DNA of 64,000 bases from GCA-002708315 sp963676635 (GCA_963676635.1 OY781105.1:2852001-2916000), one strand, 5' to 3'; counted from the first letter of the stretch, positions 27,801 to 36,693 are shown. Notes: a model not told the origin generated them from the sequence alone. Translations and numbers: made by a program.

Positions 27801-29964
27801 CAAGCGAGAACACATAATTATAGCATAACCCTTCATTCTCAGAAAAGTTATAAATAGTATCTCCTGTAAAACAAGAGAGCCCTCCTCCATCTGTTCCAAA
27901 CCATATATTATCAAGGTAATCCTGAGTGATTGTCCAAACAGAATTATTTGCAAGTCCGTTTTCTGTTTTATAAATGGTAAGGGTGTCATTATTAAGCATT
28001 ATAACACCGTCATTCATTGTTCCAAACCAGAGGTTTTTGTTTTTATCTTCATAAATAGAAAGAACATTATCAGCCGGGAATCCGTTTTTCTTTGACAAGG
28101 AAACTACCTTATCGCCATTAATAACTGTAATACCTGCTTCAGTGCCCAGCCATATTCTGTCATATTCATCAACGAAAATTGCCCTGACGGTTAAGCTCCC
28201 CAAGCCTTGTTCAGCATGATAATTAGTAAATTTTGCTTTACCTTTCTTCAAAGTTTCTTTATCGAGTCTGCTTAAGCCATTCTCATAAGTGCCAAAGAGA
28301 TAATCTCCATTACTGGTTTGTGTTATTGCTACTACTACATTATTAACAAGTCCTGATTTGGTTGTTAGTTTTGTAGTTTCTGTATATGTACCTTTCTGAA
28401 ATGGGTTTTTAAGAATGTAAATTCCATGCTGGAAATTACCCAGAAGAATATTTCTATCCATATCTTCGAACATGCTTATAACTGTATTATCAGCTAGTCC
28501 GTTATCTTTGGTGAAGTTTTTGAAACCATTAGGATTAATAATTGATATTCCACCACCATCAGATCCAAGGAATACACGTCCGTCATCATTAATATACATT
28601 GAACGGAAATATGAGTCGTTTAATCCATCATCGTAAGTTAAATATGAAAAAGTATTATCATTAAATCTGGTTACACCTTCACCATATGTCCCAAACCAAA
28701 TAGTATTATTCTTATCTTCACCTATAGTAAATATGTTATTACAACCCAAGCCCTGATCAACGCCATAGGAAATTATTTTTTCTCCATCAAATTTTGATAC
28801 ACCACCTAAATACGTGCCAAACCACATATTGTTTTCGCTATCCTGATAGACTGATAAAACAATGTTTGACTCCAGTCCGCATGAGTTTCCATAACATTTA
28901 ATTGAGTCACTTGTAATTTTTACAGCTCCTTTTTTTGTTGTCCCAAGCCATACATTGTCTTTGTTATCAATGTAAATACAGTATGTTTTGGTAAAATTTA
29001 CGTTTTGATCCTTATCATAGTTATAGATTGTATCATTCGCTATCCGGAAAATACCGCCATGATATAAAGCCCATATTTCTCCTTTACTGTTCATTGCGAT
29101 ATCGAGAATAACATTTGAAGGTAACCCCTGATCTTTTGTATAATGGGTTACGTTTTTGCCATCGAAGATATTAATACCGCCTCCCTGTGTTGCTACCCAT
29201 ATGCGGTTTTCAGAATCTAAACATTCAGCCAGGAGCATATCGTTGTTGAAACCATTTGTAATTACATATTGCAGAAAATTATTCTGATCATATGATATTA
29301 ATCCTCCGGTATGGCTTGCAAACCAGAGTACGCCGTTGTCATCTTTAATAATATCTCTGATGTAAGAGTTAGGTAGGTTTTGGTCTGAATCAAGGAAACT
29401 TACATCCATTACTGTTTCATCTTTGTAACCTGATGGCAATGCTGGTAATAGCTTTGGCTTTAATGCATGAACCACTGATGGTGGAATGATAGTATCGTCA
29501 TCTTTGACTTTGTATTCACCTGAGGCAATGGCTTCTTGTTTAAAATTACTAAGATTGTTAATGGTGGTTAATCTGGGTTTCATTAGTGTTGTAACTTGTG
29601 GATTGCCAAGTTTGCTTTTCAAAATATTTTTTTGTTCCACTTTCGTGATAGCTGGCTTTGTGCTTTTTATTTTTGGCTTTCCTTCCAGTCTTTCTTCTAC
29701 AGTTTGTTTCAAAAATCCTTCACCCGGAACTACTGAGTAGAACAGATTTAGTTCTTCTGGCTTGGGCAGGTCTGTTATAATAACTTCTGGCTTGGCAAAT
29801 GTGTCGTTGGCAACAAGTAGTAATGAATCAATGTTATAGCGCAAGACTAAAGGAGATTTAATTTCAGGTTTTTTTTCTTGCTGTTCGTTTGTTAATTGAT
29901 TGTTCGTGCAACTTGTAAACAGGGTAAGTAATAGAGCTAAAAATATAGAAACTTGACGATTCAT
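24886..29964 (-). CDS. Hybrid two-component sensor kinase with double propeller sensor and HPt domain
   Basis: A 1692-residue hybrid two-component system protein. It starts with a signal sequence ending in a lipobox (LLTLFTSC, C19), unusual for a membrane-spanning sensor. About 13-14 Reg_prop repeats (residues ~195-800, typified by DNVWLGTxxxGV and WFGTYGEGV) form two beta-propellers. A Y_Y_Y domain (~870-940) and one membrane helix (WAYIIYILLTAVLINFLF) follow. Inside are HisKA with H1000 in ISHEIRTPLN, HATPase (NQIIANLCSNAIKF, DTGVGI, GTGLGLAIS), a degenerate receiver, a receiver with D1422 (LILMDLHMAGMDG) and an HPt domain with H1563 (IIHKLKGESGN). There is no AraC output domain, so the signal must pass to a separate regulator. 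No sugar-use genes lie beside it, so its ligand is unknown. Confidence 0.93.
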   Translation of the reverse strand: MNRQVSIFLALLLTLFTSCTNNQLTNEQQEKKPEIKSPLVLRYNIDSLLLVANDTFAKPEVIITDLPKPEELNLFYSVVPGEGFLKQTVEERLEGKPKIKSTKPAITKVEQKNILKSKLGNPQVTTLMKPRLTTINNLSNFKQEAIASGEYKVKDDDTIIPPSVVHALKPKLLPALPSGYKDETVMDVSFLDSDQNLPNSYIRDIIKDDNGVLWFASHTGGLISYDQNNFLQYVITNGFNNDMLLAECLDSENRIWVATQGGGINIFDGKNVTHYTKDQGLPSNVILDIAMNSKGEIWALYHGGIFRIANDTIYNYDKDQNVNFTKTYCIYIDNKDNVWLGTTKKGAVKITSDSIKCYGNSCGLESNIVLSVYQDSENNMWFGTYLGGVSKFDGEKIISYGVDQGLGCNNIFTIGEDKNNTIWFGTYGEGVTRFNDNTFSYLTYDDGLNDSYFRSMYINDDGRVFLGSDGGGISIINPNGFKNFTKDNGLADNTVISMFEDMDRNILLGNFQHGIYILKNPFQKGTYTETTKLTTKSGLVNNVVVAITQTSNGDYLFGTYENGLSRLDKETLKKGKAKFTNYHAEQGLGSLTVRAIFVDEYDRIWLGTEAGITVINGDKVVSLSKKNGFPADNVLSIYEDKNKNLWFGTMNDGVIMLNNDTLTIYKTENGLANNSVWTITQDYLDNIWFGTDGGGLSCFTGDTIYNFSENEGLCYNYVFSLVTADSSVWAGTTRGLSEVNIFAKSKGDPISCEFVNYSKLDGLKGVDFYTNSSLFDSYGRLWFGTDKSLLLLNYEDHDTDDIPVIQIDNISINNTNYDFNNLKMQEELTSEIKYTKVNPFTMLPENLTLRYNCNHITFTFSSVSNFLPFDTKYNFKMKGLDNHWGPLTSKKVADYRNLSPGHYTFVIKAKDKQGNWSQEYSYNFRILRPWWNSWWAYIIYILLTAVLINFLFKWRIRILQQQKASLENMVFNRTRELDDALKSAEMATEAKSRFIATISHEIRTPLNAIVGLIHLSSNTELNTVQKKYMSLMDKSTKTLMGLINDILDFSKIEAGKLHIDHIPFDFDVLINSVAVLSSNSAFKKNLEFIINTQKNIPSNLIGDPLRINQIIANLCSNAIKFTNEGEVVVDFRFKPLDTNHITLEISVKDTGVGIDKEQSSFLFKVFEQADNSITRQFGGTGLGLAISKELVNMMGGKIWYKSEGIGKGSEFGISLNLEIDNNINKQEIKIPDIIATCNVLVCIPNTSVMNSVCNKLDYFNINNSGINHISDVTNMLNKNNYELIIVDNDVEKEDKEILAKITTKYKDHKFILLEKNSHNPDNTNPQITTVTKPVLENDLIHAMQSLFSITDKVNDDYLIPDFKDIKNLLIDKIVLVAEDSEINQQVIEELLNNIGIKTDIVSSGNEVVNNSNLDKYDLILMDLHMAGMDGCTASEEIRSKGKTIPIIIVTADAFSIEESGCGKDVINDFVIKPIDTEIFYSKIIKLLTGKTIAKKETDQKKDNLFKPLQEVLDIENSINRFAGNTNLFTSVLKKFTKGKSKLSAKLEKLVENNQINDAIDIIHKLKGESGNIGANSIFELCVSIQNMLENGDKQPAINKIKLLNSELNNTVSSIKKEINKLKSSDNDIDIIKYLNKLNKNLLKKSPEVFNILDKIEESNYKETIKEISELINNGKDDDAIKAIQSLINKIKK

Positions 29965-30023
29965 CTAATACACTTTTATTAAGCAGGCTTTAAAACTGTA
30001 AAATTAAAAAAATGTTTTTAAAA

Positions 30024-30893
30024 TCAGAACCTATTGAGTATAGTTTTTACTGATGATAAATAACCGCCTCCAAACAAATTTACATGAACCATCAATGGAT
30101 AGAGATTGCATAAGTCTGTACGTTCTTTCCATCCTTTTTCCAGTGGATAGTGTTCATTATATGAGGAATAAAATTCCGGATTAAAGCCGCCGAATAATTT
30201 CGACATGCCAAGGTCCATTTCACGATGGCCGTAATAAACAGCAGGATCAATAATAACAGGTTCTCCTGTTTCACTTACCATATAATTACCTCCCCATAAG
30301 TCACCATGCAACAAAGCCGGTGGCTCATGTGGAAATATTTCATCAATAAAATTGAAGTAAGATGAGAATTGCTTTACGGTAATGGAATCTATTCGTCCAT
30401 TGTTACGGGCAAGTTCGATCTGTTTTTCAAGTCTTTCAGTTATAAAGAATTCTGTTCAGGTGCTTTTGTAATTGTTGGTCTGGATTAATGAGCCAATATA
30501 ATTATCATGATCTAAGCCGAATTCGTTGTTAGTGTGTTTGTGCAGGTTTGCCATCTTTTGCCCGAATACTCTCCAGAAGTTTTCTTTTGAAGATGTTGAA
30601 TTTATATAGTTTAACACCAGAAATGATTCCTTATTATTGTTAAGTACTGCTAGTACCTCCGGGGTTTGTATTTCATGTGTTGATTGAAGGATACTAAGAC
30701 CTTTGGCTTCTTTTTCAAACATCCTTGGAAAGCGTGTGGCGGAATTTGTTTTTATAAAATAATTACCTGTGTTTGTTGATACTTTTAATGCAGTGTTGAT
30801 AGAACCACCTGAGACATGGGATATATTGTTAATTATAATTGTCTTTCCGAGATTTTCTGTTAGTAGTTTTTCCAGAGTACTATTGTCAATCAT
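30024..30893 (-). pseudogene. Fructosamine kinase family gene broken by an in-frame TGA
   Basis: Reading one frame from the ATG at 30893 to 30024 gives a 289-codon protein of the fructosamine-3-kinase/ketosamine kinase family: HVSGGSINTALKV, YFIKTN, the catalytic ALLHGDLWGGNYM and VIIDPAVYYGHREMDLGM. The only fault is codon 146, TGA at 30458-30456, between KST and TEFFITERLE. Relatives have tryptophan at or near here, so TGG to TGA is the simplest explanation. Upstream and downstream parts are in the same frame and otherwise undamaged, so the change is recent or a sequencing error. Intact members phosphorylate sugar-amine adducts and help repair glycated proteins. The gene stands alone. Confidence 0.85.
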
Positions 30894-31113
30894 TTTTTTT
30901 TGTGATCAAATTACAAAAAATATTTGTTATCTGGTTAAAATGACCTGATCTGTAATTAATGCAAATGTGATAGATGTTTTAATAATTATAATAATAATGT
31001 ATAAGGGAAGATGAATTAAGGTTTGTTTTCCAGAGTTGTATTATTTAGCTCTCTTGTTCTGATTACTAATTCTTTAGCTGATATTATGATGTTGCTAAAA
31101 TGAAATTAGATTT

Positions 31114-31245
31114 TTGATGCGCATCAGGATTGTTTTTGATGCGCATCAGAATGTTATTTACACAGGAGAAAATGGGTAATTACACAGCAAAGAATGTGTG
31201 ATTACACAAGTGAAATCAGGTGTTTACTCAAGTGCATTAATTATC
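31114..31245. repeat. 22-bp periodic composite array, copy III
   Basis: Six units at exact 22-base spacing. Two B units begin at 31114 and 31136 (TTGATGCGCATCAG). Four A units in reverse orientation begin at 31158, 31180, 31202 and 31224 (cores TTTACACAG, ATTACACAG, ATTACACAAGTG, TTTACTCAAGTG). The last unit overlaps the queD stop codon. The rest of the 30894-31236 gap is AT-rich and otherwise empty. Confidence 0.88.
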
Positions 31246-31689
31246 TTCTTCTCTCCATTCTGCAAATGAGTTTGCTGTTTCACGAAGAAGAAGATATTTG
31301 AGACTTAAATTCTCCGGCAAGCGGAATCGAATTTTATCTGCAAAATCAATAATCATTAACTCACTTGTGGGCTGATAATCTGTATAAATTACGTTATCAA
31401 AGCCAGCCGACAGGCTTTTTTTAATACTTTCTTCCATTTTGGCGTTAAGTACCAGTGCGTGGTCATATTTATGGACAATAACCTCATTTACTATTTTCTT
31501 TAAATCGCCAAAGTCCATAACCATCCCAAGTTTAGGATCATTTTCATCATCAATGGGTAAACCGGAGATTGTTACTAAAAGTTCATATGAATGTCCGTGA
31601 ATGTTTTTACACGGGCCATCGTAGTCTTTAAGGGCATGAGCCATTTCAAACCGGAACATCTTAGTAATGCGGATAACCTGAGATTTCAT
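31237..31689 (-). CDS. queD: 6-carboxytetrahydropterin synthase (QueD/PTPS family)
   Basis: Converts dihydroneopterin triphosphate to 6-carboxytetrahydropterin, the second step towards queuosine and other 7-deazapurines. The 150-residue protein has the zinc ligands H18 (FEMAHAL), H31 and H33 (KNIHGHSYELLV) and the catalytic C27 (GPCKNIHGH). MVMDFGDLKKIV, KYDHALVLN and the final LLLRETANSFAEW with its substrate-binding Glu follow. All key residues are present. A pyruvoyl-tetrahydropterin synthase activity cannot be excluded from sequence alone. No other que genes are adjacent. Its stop codon lies inside array copy III, and it lies 5 bases downstream of the endonuclease gene, so the two are probably co-transcribed. 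Confidence 0.9.
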   Translation of the reverse strand: MKSQVIRITKMFRFEMAHALKDYDGPCKNIHGHSYELLVTISGLPIDDENDPKLGMVMDFGDLKKIVNEVIVHKYDHALVLNAKMEESIKKSLSAGFDNVIYTDYQPTSELMIIDFADKIRFRLPENLSLKYLLLRETANSFAEWREEDN

Positions 31690-31694
31690 TATTA

Positions 31695-32711
31695 TTAGAG
31701 TTTTGTTAGTTTCGAAGTAGATTTTACTCCGTTTTTATTTAGTATTGATATTGAATAAAGTCCAGGTGGTAATAATCTAACATCCAACGAATACTTTTGG
31801 TAAGGAATATTCCCTTTCATTATAACACCACCTAAGGAGTTAAAGATCATATAGCTGCATTCTGAAATATTTCCCGAAAGGGTAATAGAAGAAGCTGCAG
31901 GATTGGGATATATTTTAAAATCAATCTTTTTAATATCGGTTGTTGATGAAGGGTCGCCCCATATTCTTTCCACAAATTCAGGATGATCGATAAAGGGGTT
32001 TCTGTTATTTTGGTATTGATAATAAATCACATCATTACGATTCATTTCAAAATCATCAGGAGGATCCAATTCATTCCAAAGAATAAGCTGAGAAAGTTTA
32101 CCATGTTCAGGAGCAGGAGAGGTGTTTACCCTGTCAACAACTTCTAAGTCAGGTTCACCATTGTCACCTTCATATCTAACAGCCATATAAAATATCATAC
32201 GTGCAACATCACCTTTAACAGCGTCGCGGGGTTCAAATGAATCAGAATCTCTATAGCATCCCGGTGCTTCTGTAACAGGGGTGCCTCCAATATCAAAATC
32301 CAGGTTACTTCTGGTGCTGTTAACACTAACATCTGTTGGTTTCATATGATGAGCGTCGGTTCCACAGGGAGGTGCTGTACCAAAATCACCATGCGACTTT
32401 GCCCATACATGTTCCCGGTTCCATTCGTTAGCTCCTCCACCAAAAGTTGTTTTAGCTTGTGTGCGCCCTGTATAAAACAAAATCACATTATTAGGATTAT
32501 CAGGATCTTCATCAGTATTACGAAGGATAAAATCACGCAGATCATTGTATGAAAATTCCACATGATCTTTAATTATATTGTGAAGAGCTGATTTGAGTTC
32601 GTCACCATTTAAATCGTCTGTTCCATTATAATATCCTGCAGGTATTTGTGCTTTGATAAAGATTACTGAAAAGACAAATAAAGCCGACAATAGTGTTTTC
32701 GTGTATTTCAT
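31695..32711 (-). CDS. Secreted endonuclease I family nuclease with T9SS sorting domain
   Basis: A 338-residue extracellular nuclease. The signal peptide (KTLLSALFVFSVIFIKAQ) is followed by an endonuclease I (EndA/Vvn-type) domain: NREHVWAKSHGDFG carries the catalytic His of the beta-beta-alpha-metal motif, and DAHHMKPTDVSVNSTRSNLD and GDVARMIFYMAVRYEG are further signatures. The last 75 residues form a T9SS sorting domain (FKIYPNPAASSITL, YMIFNSLGGVIM, LPPGLYSISILN). It probably degrades external DNA or RNA for nutrients or biofilm turnover. The queD gene follows on the same strand after 5 bases. Confidence 0.92.
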   Translation of the reverse strand: MKYTKTLLSALFVFSVIFIKAQIPAGYYNGTDDLNGDELKSALHNIIKDHVEFSYNDLRDFILRNTDEDPDNPNNVILFYTGRTQAKTTFGGGANEWNREHVWAKSHGDFGTAPPCGTDAHHMKPTDVSVNSTRSNLDFDIGGTPVTEAPGCYRDSDSFEPRDAVKGDVARMIFYMAVRYEGDNGEPDLEVVDRVNTSPAPEHGKLSQLILWNELDPPDDFEMNRNDVIYYQYQNNRNPFIDHPEFVERIWGDPSSTTDIKKIDFKIYPNPAASSITLSGNISECSYMIFNSLGGVIMKGNIPYQKYSLDVRLLPPGLYSISILNKNGVKSTSKLTKL

Positions 32712-32722
32712 AATTATTTCTA

Positions 32723-33271
32723 TTAAAAGTAAAAAAATGTAAAATAAATGGCTGCAAATACCATTACTATCCCGCCAAGGGTAGCAAAAAGAGTTGCCAG
32801 ATACAGATTAACTTTGCGAAGGTTAGTTAACGACCCGATAAATGAAACAATAAATGTTACCAGAGCCATTAATGATATTAATTGGTGGATGTTAACTTCC
32901 ATATAGTTTAATAAAAGGCCTGTTAGGAACGGATTAATTCCCATTGCCACTCCAACAAGAATAAGTTGAGAGGGAGATGTTATGGCAAAAGTTCTTTCAC
33001 CTTTTCTTATAGACAGAACATCGAAAAACAATCTTACTCCAACGAGAGTAAAGCCTAAAAACATAACAATTGTTTTAAACCCATCCATAAGATGCATAAA
33101 AGTGCTGCCAAGCAGAAATCCCAGATAAAGCATAAGGGAATGAATAATGGTAAGTATACCGATGAACCCAAATACTTTTGCAGGATCTTTTTTTAAGGTA
33201 AATCCTAATGCTACCGGATAACACTGGATAGCCAGCACAGAAACAATTATTACAACTACTGATGTTAGCAT
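32723..33271 (-). CDS. MntP-like membrane protein (putative metal efflux)
   Basis: A 182-residue protein with six predicted membrane helices in two similar halves, the layout of the MntP (DUF204) manganese exporter family and of the wider LysE-like fold. IQCYPVALGFTLKK sits where MntP has DAFAVSLxxG, so the first-half aspartate is missing. The second half has GVAMGINPFLTGLL. Because that residue takes part in metal transport in MntP, the protein may carry a different substrate or be only a distant relative. It is 11 bases upstream of the endonuclease gene on the same strand. Confidence 0.6.
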   Translation of the reverse strand: MLTSVVVIIVSVLAIQCYPVALGFTLKKDPAKVFGFIGILTIIHSLMLYLGFLLGSTFMHLMDGFKTIVMFLGFTLVGVRLFFDVLSIRKGERTFAITSPSQLILVGVAMGINPFLTGLLLNYMEVNIHQLISLMALVTFIVSFIGSLTNLRKVNLYLATLFATLGGIVMVFAAIYFTFFYF

Positions 33272-33341
33272 GCCAATCTGAATTTGGATGCAAAAATAGT
33301 TGAAAAACTGTAAAATACAGATAAAATCACAATAATCAGTA

Positions 33342-33800
33342 TCAGATTAAATCAATAATTCTCTCAAGCCAGAATTTATCAACAACATCGAAACTACCTT
33401 CAACACTGCTGTCAATATCCATTACGCCTGTGATATTGCCATCTTTATCCTTAACAGGAATAACAATTTCTGATTTTGAACGCGAGTCGCACGCAATATG
33501 TCCGGGGAAACTATGCACATCATCAATAATAACAGTTTCCTGATTATTGATAGCAGACCAGCATACACCAGTGTTCTCCGGAAGGTTTATACAGGCAAGA
33601 GATCCCTGATATGGCCCAACCTGTAGCTTTCCATTATTTAAAAAATAGAATCCTGTCCAGAAGAAATACTCCATCTTATTATGTAATACAGCAATAATGG
33701 TTACCATATTCGACAAATTGTTATTTGAGCTTTTATTAATAAGTTCTTCAATTTGGTCATAAAGACGTTGATATCGTTTATTCTTCCGGTCAGGATTCAT
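33342..33800 (-). CDS. msrC: Free methionine-(R)-sulfoxide reductase (GAF domain)
   Basis: Reduces free methionine-R-sulfoxide, an oxidative stress product. The 152-residue protein is one GAF domain with the fRMsr signature: WTGFYFLNNGKLQVGPYQG, then three cysteines in LACINLP, GVCWSAI and GHIACDSRSKSEIVIPV. The ACDS cysteine is the catalytic one in this family and is present, as are the resolving cysteines. Length is normal. It follows the tryptophanase gene by 8 bases on the same strand, which suggests co-transcription, though no shared pathway is obvious. Confidence 0.92.
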   Translation of the reverse strand: MNPDRKNKRYQRLYDQIEELINKSSNNNLSNMVTIIAVLHNKMEYFFWTGFYFLNNGKLQVGPYQGSLACINLPENTGVCWSAINNQETVIIDDVHSFPGHIACDSRSKSEIVIPVKDKDGNITGVMDIDSSVEGSFDVVDKFWLERIIDLI

Positions 33801-33808
33801 TATTGATA

Positions 33809-35185
33809 TTAAATTTTATCAAGTTCAACAGTAAAGTGACGAAGGATAGGAGCTTCCCTAACAATTTTCAGTCCTTTGGAGATTTTATCTCTTCGTTCAA
33901 AAACATTAATAAGCGCGGCAGCGATATATTTCATATGATCGTTAGTGTACACGCGTCTGGGGATAGCAAGGCGTAATAGTTCCAATTCAGGATATCTGTT
34001 TTCACCCGTATCCGGATCTCTGTCGGCAAGGATACTACCAATTTCCACACCACGAACGCCTCCTTCAAGATACAGTTCCACTGCCAGTGTTTGTGCAACA
34101 AACTCTTCTTTAGGAATATTCGGGAGGAATTTTTTTGCATCAACAAATATAGCATGACCGCCAAAAGGATACTGAACCGGAACACCATTTTCCTTTAACA
34201 GAGTACCTAAAAAAGCAACCTGAGATATTCTTGACTCCAGATAATCAAATTCAGTACCATCATAAAGACCCTGTGCAAGGGCATTCATATCACGGCCACT
34301 CATGCCACCATAAGAAAGATAACCTTCAAACAAAATACTAAACACGCTGGCTTTATCATAAATTTCCTTATGACGCAGGCCAATAAAGCCTCCCATATTA
34401 ACAATAGCATCTTTCTTTGAGCTCATTGTCATACCATCAGCGTAAGAAAACATTTCTTTTACAATATCTCTGATACTTACATCCTTATATTCCTCTTCAC
34501 GGGTTTTAATAAAGTAAGCATTTTCAGCAAAACGCGCTGAGTCAAAATATACGGGAATGTTATGTTTTTTAGCTAACCGGGAAACATCTTTAATATTTTG
34601 CATTGATACCGGCTGACCACCAGATGAGTTACAAGTAACTGTAACAATAATAAAAGGTATTTTATCCTTTGGATTGTTTTCAATAACATTATTTAGCTTG
34701 TTAATGTCAACATTACCTTTAAAAGGATGATCGAGAGCAGTGTCGTAGGCTTCGTCTATTGTACAGTCGATTGCATGAGCTTTTCTGTATTCAATATGAG
34801 CTTTGGTAGTATCAAAGTGAGCATTACCGGGAACTATGTCTCCATCTTTTACAAGAGTTGAAAAGAGAACATTTTCAGCAGCTCTTCCCTGATGTGTAGG
34901 AAGGAAATACTCAAATCCTGTAATATCCTTAACAGCAGCTTTTAATTTATGAAAGGAAGAAGCTCCGGCGTAACTTTCATCTCCAAGCATCAACTCCGAC
35001 CATTGTTTGTCGCTCATAGCTCCTGTTCCGGAATCAGTGAGAAGGTCAATAAATACCTGATCGCTTCTTAAATTAAACAGGTTGTATTTTGCGTCTTTAA
35101 TCCATTGATCACGTTCTTCACGTGTGCTTTGGCGGATGGTTTCCACCATTTTTATTTTATATGATTCGGCATATGGTAATTTCAT
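33809..35185 (-). CDS. tnaA: Tryptophanase
   Basis: PLP enzyme that splits tryptophan into indole, pyruvate and ammonia. At 458 residues it belongs to the beta-eliminating lyase family: IDLLTDSGTGAMSDKQW, PTHQGRAAENVLFS, FDSARFAENAYFIK, and the PLP lysine K258 in MTMSSKKDAIVNMGG. The C-terminal GVRGVEIGSILADRDPDTG matches tryptophanase. Tyrosine phenol-lyase has an Arg in the ERGI segment at the same place, so tryptophanase is preferred. No tnaC-like leader or tryptophan permease is adjacent, unlike E. coli. Indole is a signal molecule in gut and sediment communities. Confidence 0.9.
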   Translation of the reverse strand: MKLPYAESYKIKMVETIRQSTREERDQWIKDAKYNLFNLRSDQVFIDLLTDSGTGAMSDKQWSELMLGDESYAGASSFHKLKAAVKDITGFEYFLPTHQGRAAENVLFSTLVKDGDIVPGNAHFDTTKAHIEYRKAHAIDCTIDEAYDTALDHPFKGNVDINKLNNVIENNPKDKIPFIIVTVTCNSSGGQPVSMQNIKDVSRLAKKHNIPVYFDSARFAENAYFIKTREEEYKDVSIRDIVKEMFSYADGMTMSSKKDAIVNMGGFIGLRHKEIYDKASVFSILFEGYLSYGGMSGRDMNALAQGLYDGTEFDYLESRISQVAFLGTLLKENGVPVQYPFGGHAIFVDAKKFLPNIPKEEFVAQTLAVELYLEGGVRGVEIGSILADRDPDTGENRYPELELLRLAIPRRVYTNDHMKYIAAALINVFERRDKISKGLKIVREAPILRHFTVELDKI

Positions 35186-35421
35186 TTTACTATTTTTTAG
35201 ATTTATAAAATAATTTAATATTCGGTTAACGGAAATTAAATCAATTACCTGAATGAATCTCTTTTTTTAATATTGAGATAAAGTTTAGCCTTATGTTTAC
35301 GATATACTTTCATATAATAATAGTGCCCAAAATTATAAAAAAATATAATTCCGGGCACAGACGCTTAATAAAGATGATATCAGCATTTTTGGATTACTGA
35401 TATGTTATATTAAAATTCGGG

Positions 35422-35745
35422 TTATGAAGCCAGATTAAGTTTTGAGATTTTATCTTTAACATTGTACGGACTTTGGTACTTTTTCAGTTTAACCTTAATA
35501 CCTTTCTCAGCACAAATAGGACAATGTTTCATCTTTACAGGATAAATATAATCACACTCTTTACAGTGATAATACTGTATCTCAGATGTTTTATTTTTCC
35601 TGTTGTAGTAATAAATCATGCCTGCCATTGGCGTTAATAGTAAACTAATGAAAAATAGTTTGAAGCCTTCAGTTTGCTTTTCAATACCCATAACCGTTAA
35701 TACGAAGGTAACAATCAAATAAATCGCAATCAGAGTAATTAACAT
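35422..35745 (-). CDS. Small membrane protein with C-terminal zinc ribbon
   Basis: A 107-residue protein of unknown function. Two membrane helices (about 2-19 and 26-46) are followed by a short zinc ribbon, YHCKECDYIYPVKMKHCPIC, with two CxxC pairs that can hold one zinc. The tail is basic. The arrangement suggests a membrane-anchored adaptor, but nothing around it points to a role. It stands alone, with gaps of more than 200 bases on each side. Confidence 0.65.
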   Translation of the reverse strand: MLITLIAIYLIVTFVLTVMGIEKQTEGFKLFFISLLLTPMAGMIYYYNRKNKTSEIQYYHCKECDYIYPVKMKHCPICAEKGIKVKLKKYQSPYNVKDKISKLNLAS

Positions 35746-36049
35746 AGCATATTGAAATTTTAATACGCTATCTTATTTGCAATACTGATGCCAATAATTG
35801 TAATAAGCTGATAAAAAACCTATTAGAAATATGTTGTTTTTCCTAACCTTACAAATTCATTAAAATCGGATATATAATTATTCATGTACTATCCGATATT
35901 GTAAAGTGATGTTTTAGGGGTACTAAAATACACCGGTTATTGAGTTAATAGCAATATAATTGTGGGGAGAGACAATGAAAATGAATCAGAGATAAAACAA
36001 TGAATTATCTACACCTTATACATATATTATAGTGGTGGTAATTTTACAA
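35746..36049. other. Intergenic stretch without recognised features
   Basis: About 300 AT-rich bases between the zinc-ribbon protein gene and uridine kinase. I see no ORF, RNA gene, array unit or strong hairpin here. Confidence 0.5.
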
Positions 36050-36676
36050 TTATTCCGAGAGAGTCATTTTAATACGGGATGTTACCATATCAATAGCAAC
36101 TTTATTTTGGCCACCTTGTGGGATAATCACGTCAGCAAACAAGCTGGTTGGCTCAATAAACTGCTGGTGCATTGGTTTCACGTATTTCTCGTAGTGAATA
36201 AGTGCATCATTGTAGTTTCTTCCTCTTTCCTGCACATCCCTGCGTATTATCCGCATAAGTCTGTCGTCAGGGTCAGTGGCAACAAATAGTTTTATATCCA
36301 GTAAGTCTCGTAGCTTTTCATTAGTTAAAATCAGAATGCCTTCAACAATAATAACAGGTTTTGGTTTTACCTTAATTGTTTCTTCAGCCCTGGCACAAGT
36401 AACATATGAATAAATAGGTTGGTCAATTGCATCGCCTTTTTTTAATTTCTCAATATCTTTAACAAGTAAGTCAAACTCAATTGAGTTAGGATGGTCGAAA
36501 TTAATCTTAAGTTTTTCTTCCGGCGACAGGTGTCCGTTATCATAATAATAAGCATCCTGAGGAATCAGTGAAACTGCGTCCTCAGGAAGATTATTAATAA
36601 TTTTCTTTACAACGGTGGTTTTGCCTGAACCACTACCACCTGCAATTCCTATTATAAGCATATTGTTTTTCAACAA
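36050..36676 (-). CDS. udk: Uridine kinase
   Basis: Phosphorylates uridine and cytidine with ATP or GTP in pyrimidine salvage. The 208-residue protein has the P-loop GIAGGSGSGKTTVVKK (about 9-24), the substrate region QDAYYYDNGHLSPEEKLKIN and FDHPNSIEFDLL, YSYVTCARAEETIKVKPKPV, the Walker-B-like VIIVEGILIL and the lid RIIRRDVQERGRNYNDAL. Complete and of normal length. It lies 17 bases downstream of the decarboxylase beta-subunit gene on the same strand, so it may be read through from that operon. Confidence 0.95.
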   Translation of the reverse strand: MLKNNMLIIGIAGGSGSGKTTVVKKIINNLPEDAVSLIPQDAYYYDNGHLSPEEKLKINFDHPNSIEFDLLVKDIEKLKKGDAIDQPIYSYVTCARAEETIKVKPKPVIIVEGILILTNEKLRDLLDIKLFVATDPDDRLMRIIRRDVQERGRNYNDALIHYEKYVKPMHQQFIEPTSLFADVIIPQGGQNKVAIDMVTSRIKMTLSE

Positions 36677-36693
36677 AAATAAATAAAAACAAA

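Noticed and set aside
30456..30458. TGA read as tryptophan or selenocysteine in the fructosamine kinase gene
   Set aside because: Other genes in the window use TGA as a normal stop and TGG for Trp, and no SECIS-like hairpin is seen after the codon. A nonsense change or sequencing error is simpler.
33809..35185. Tyrosine phenol-lyase
   Set aside because: The segment GVEIGSILADRD matches tryptophanase; tyrosine phenol-lyase has an Arg (ERGI) there.
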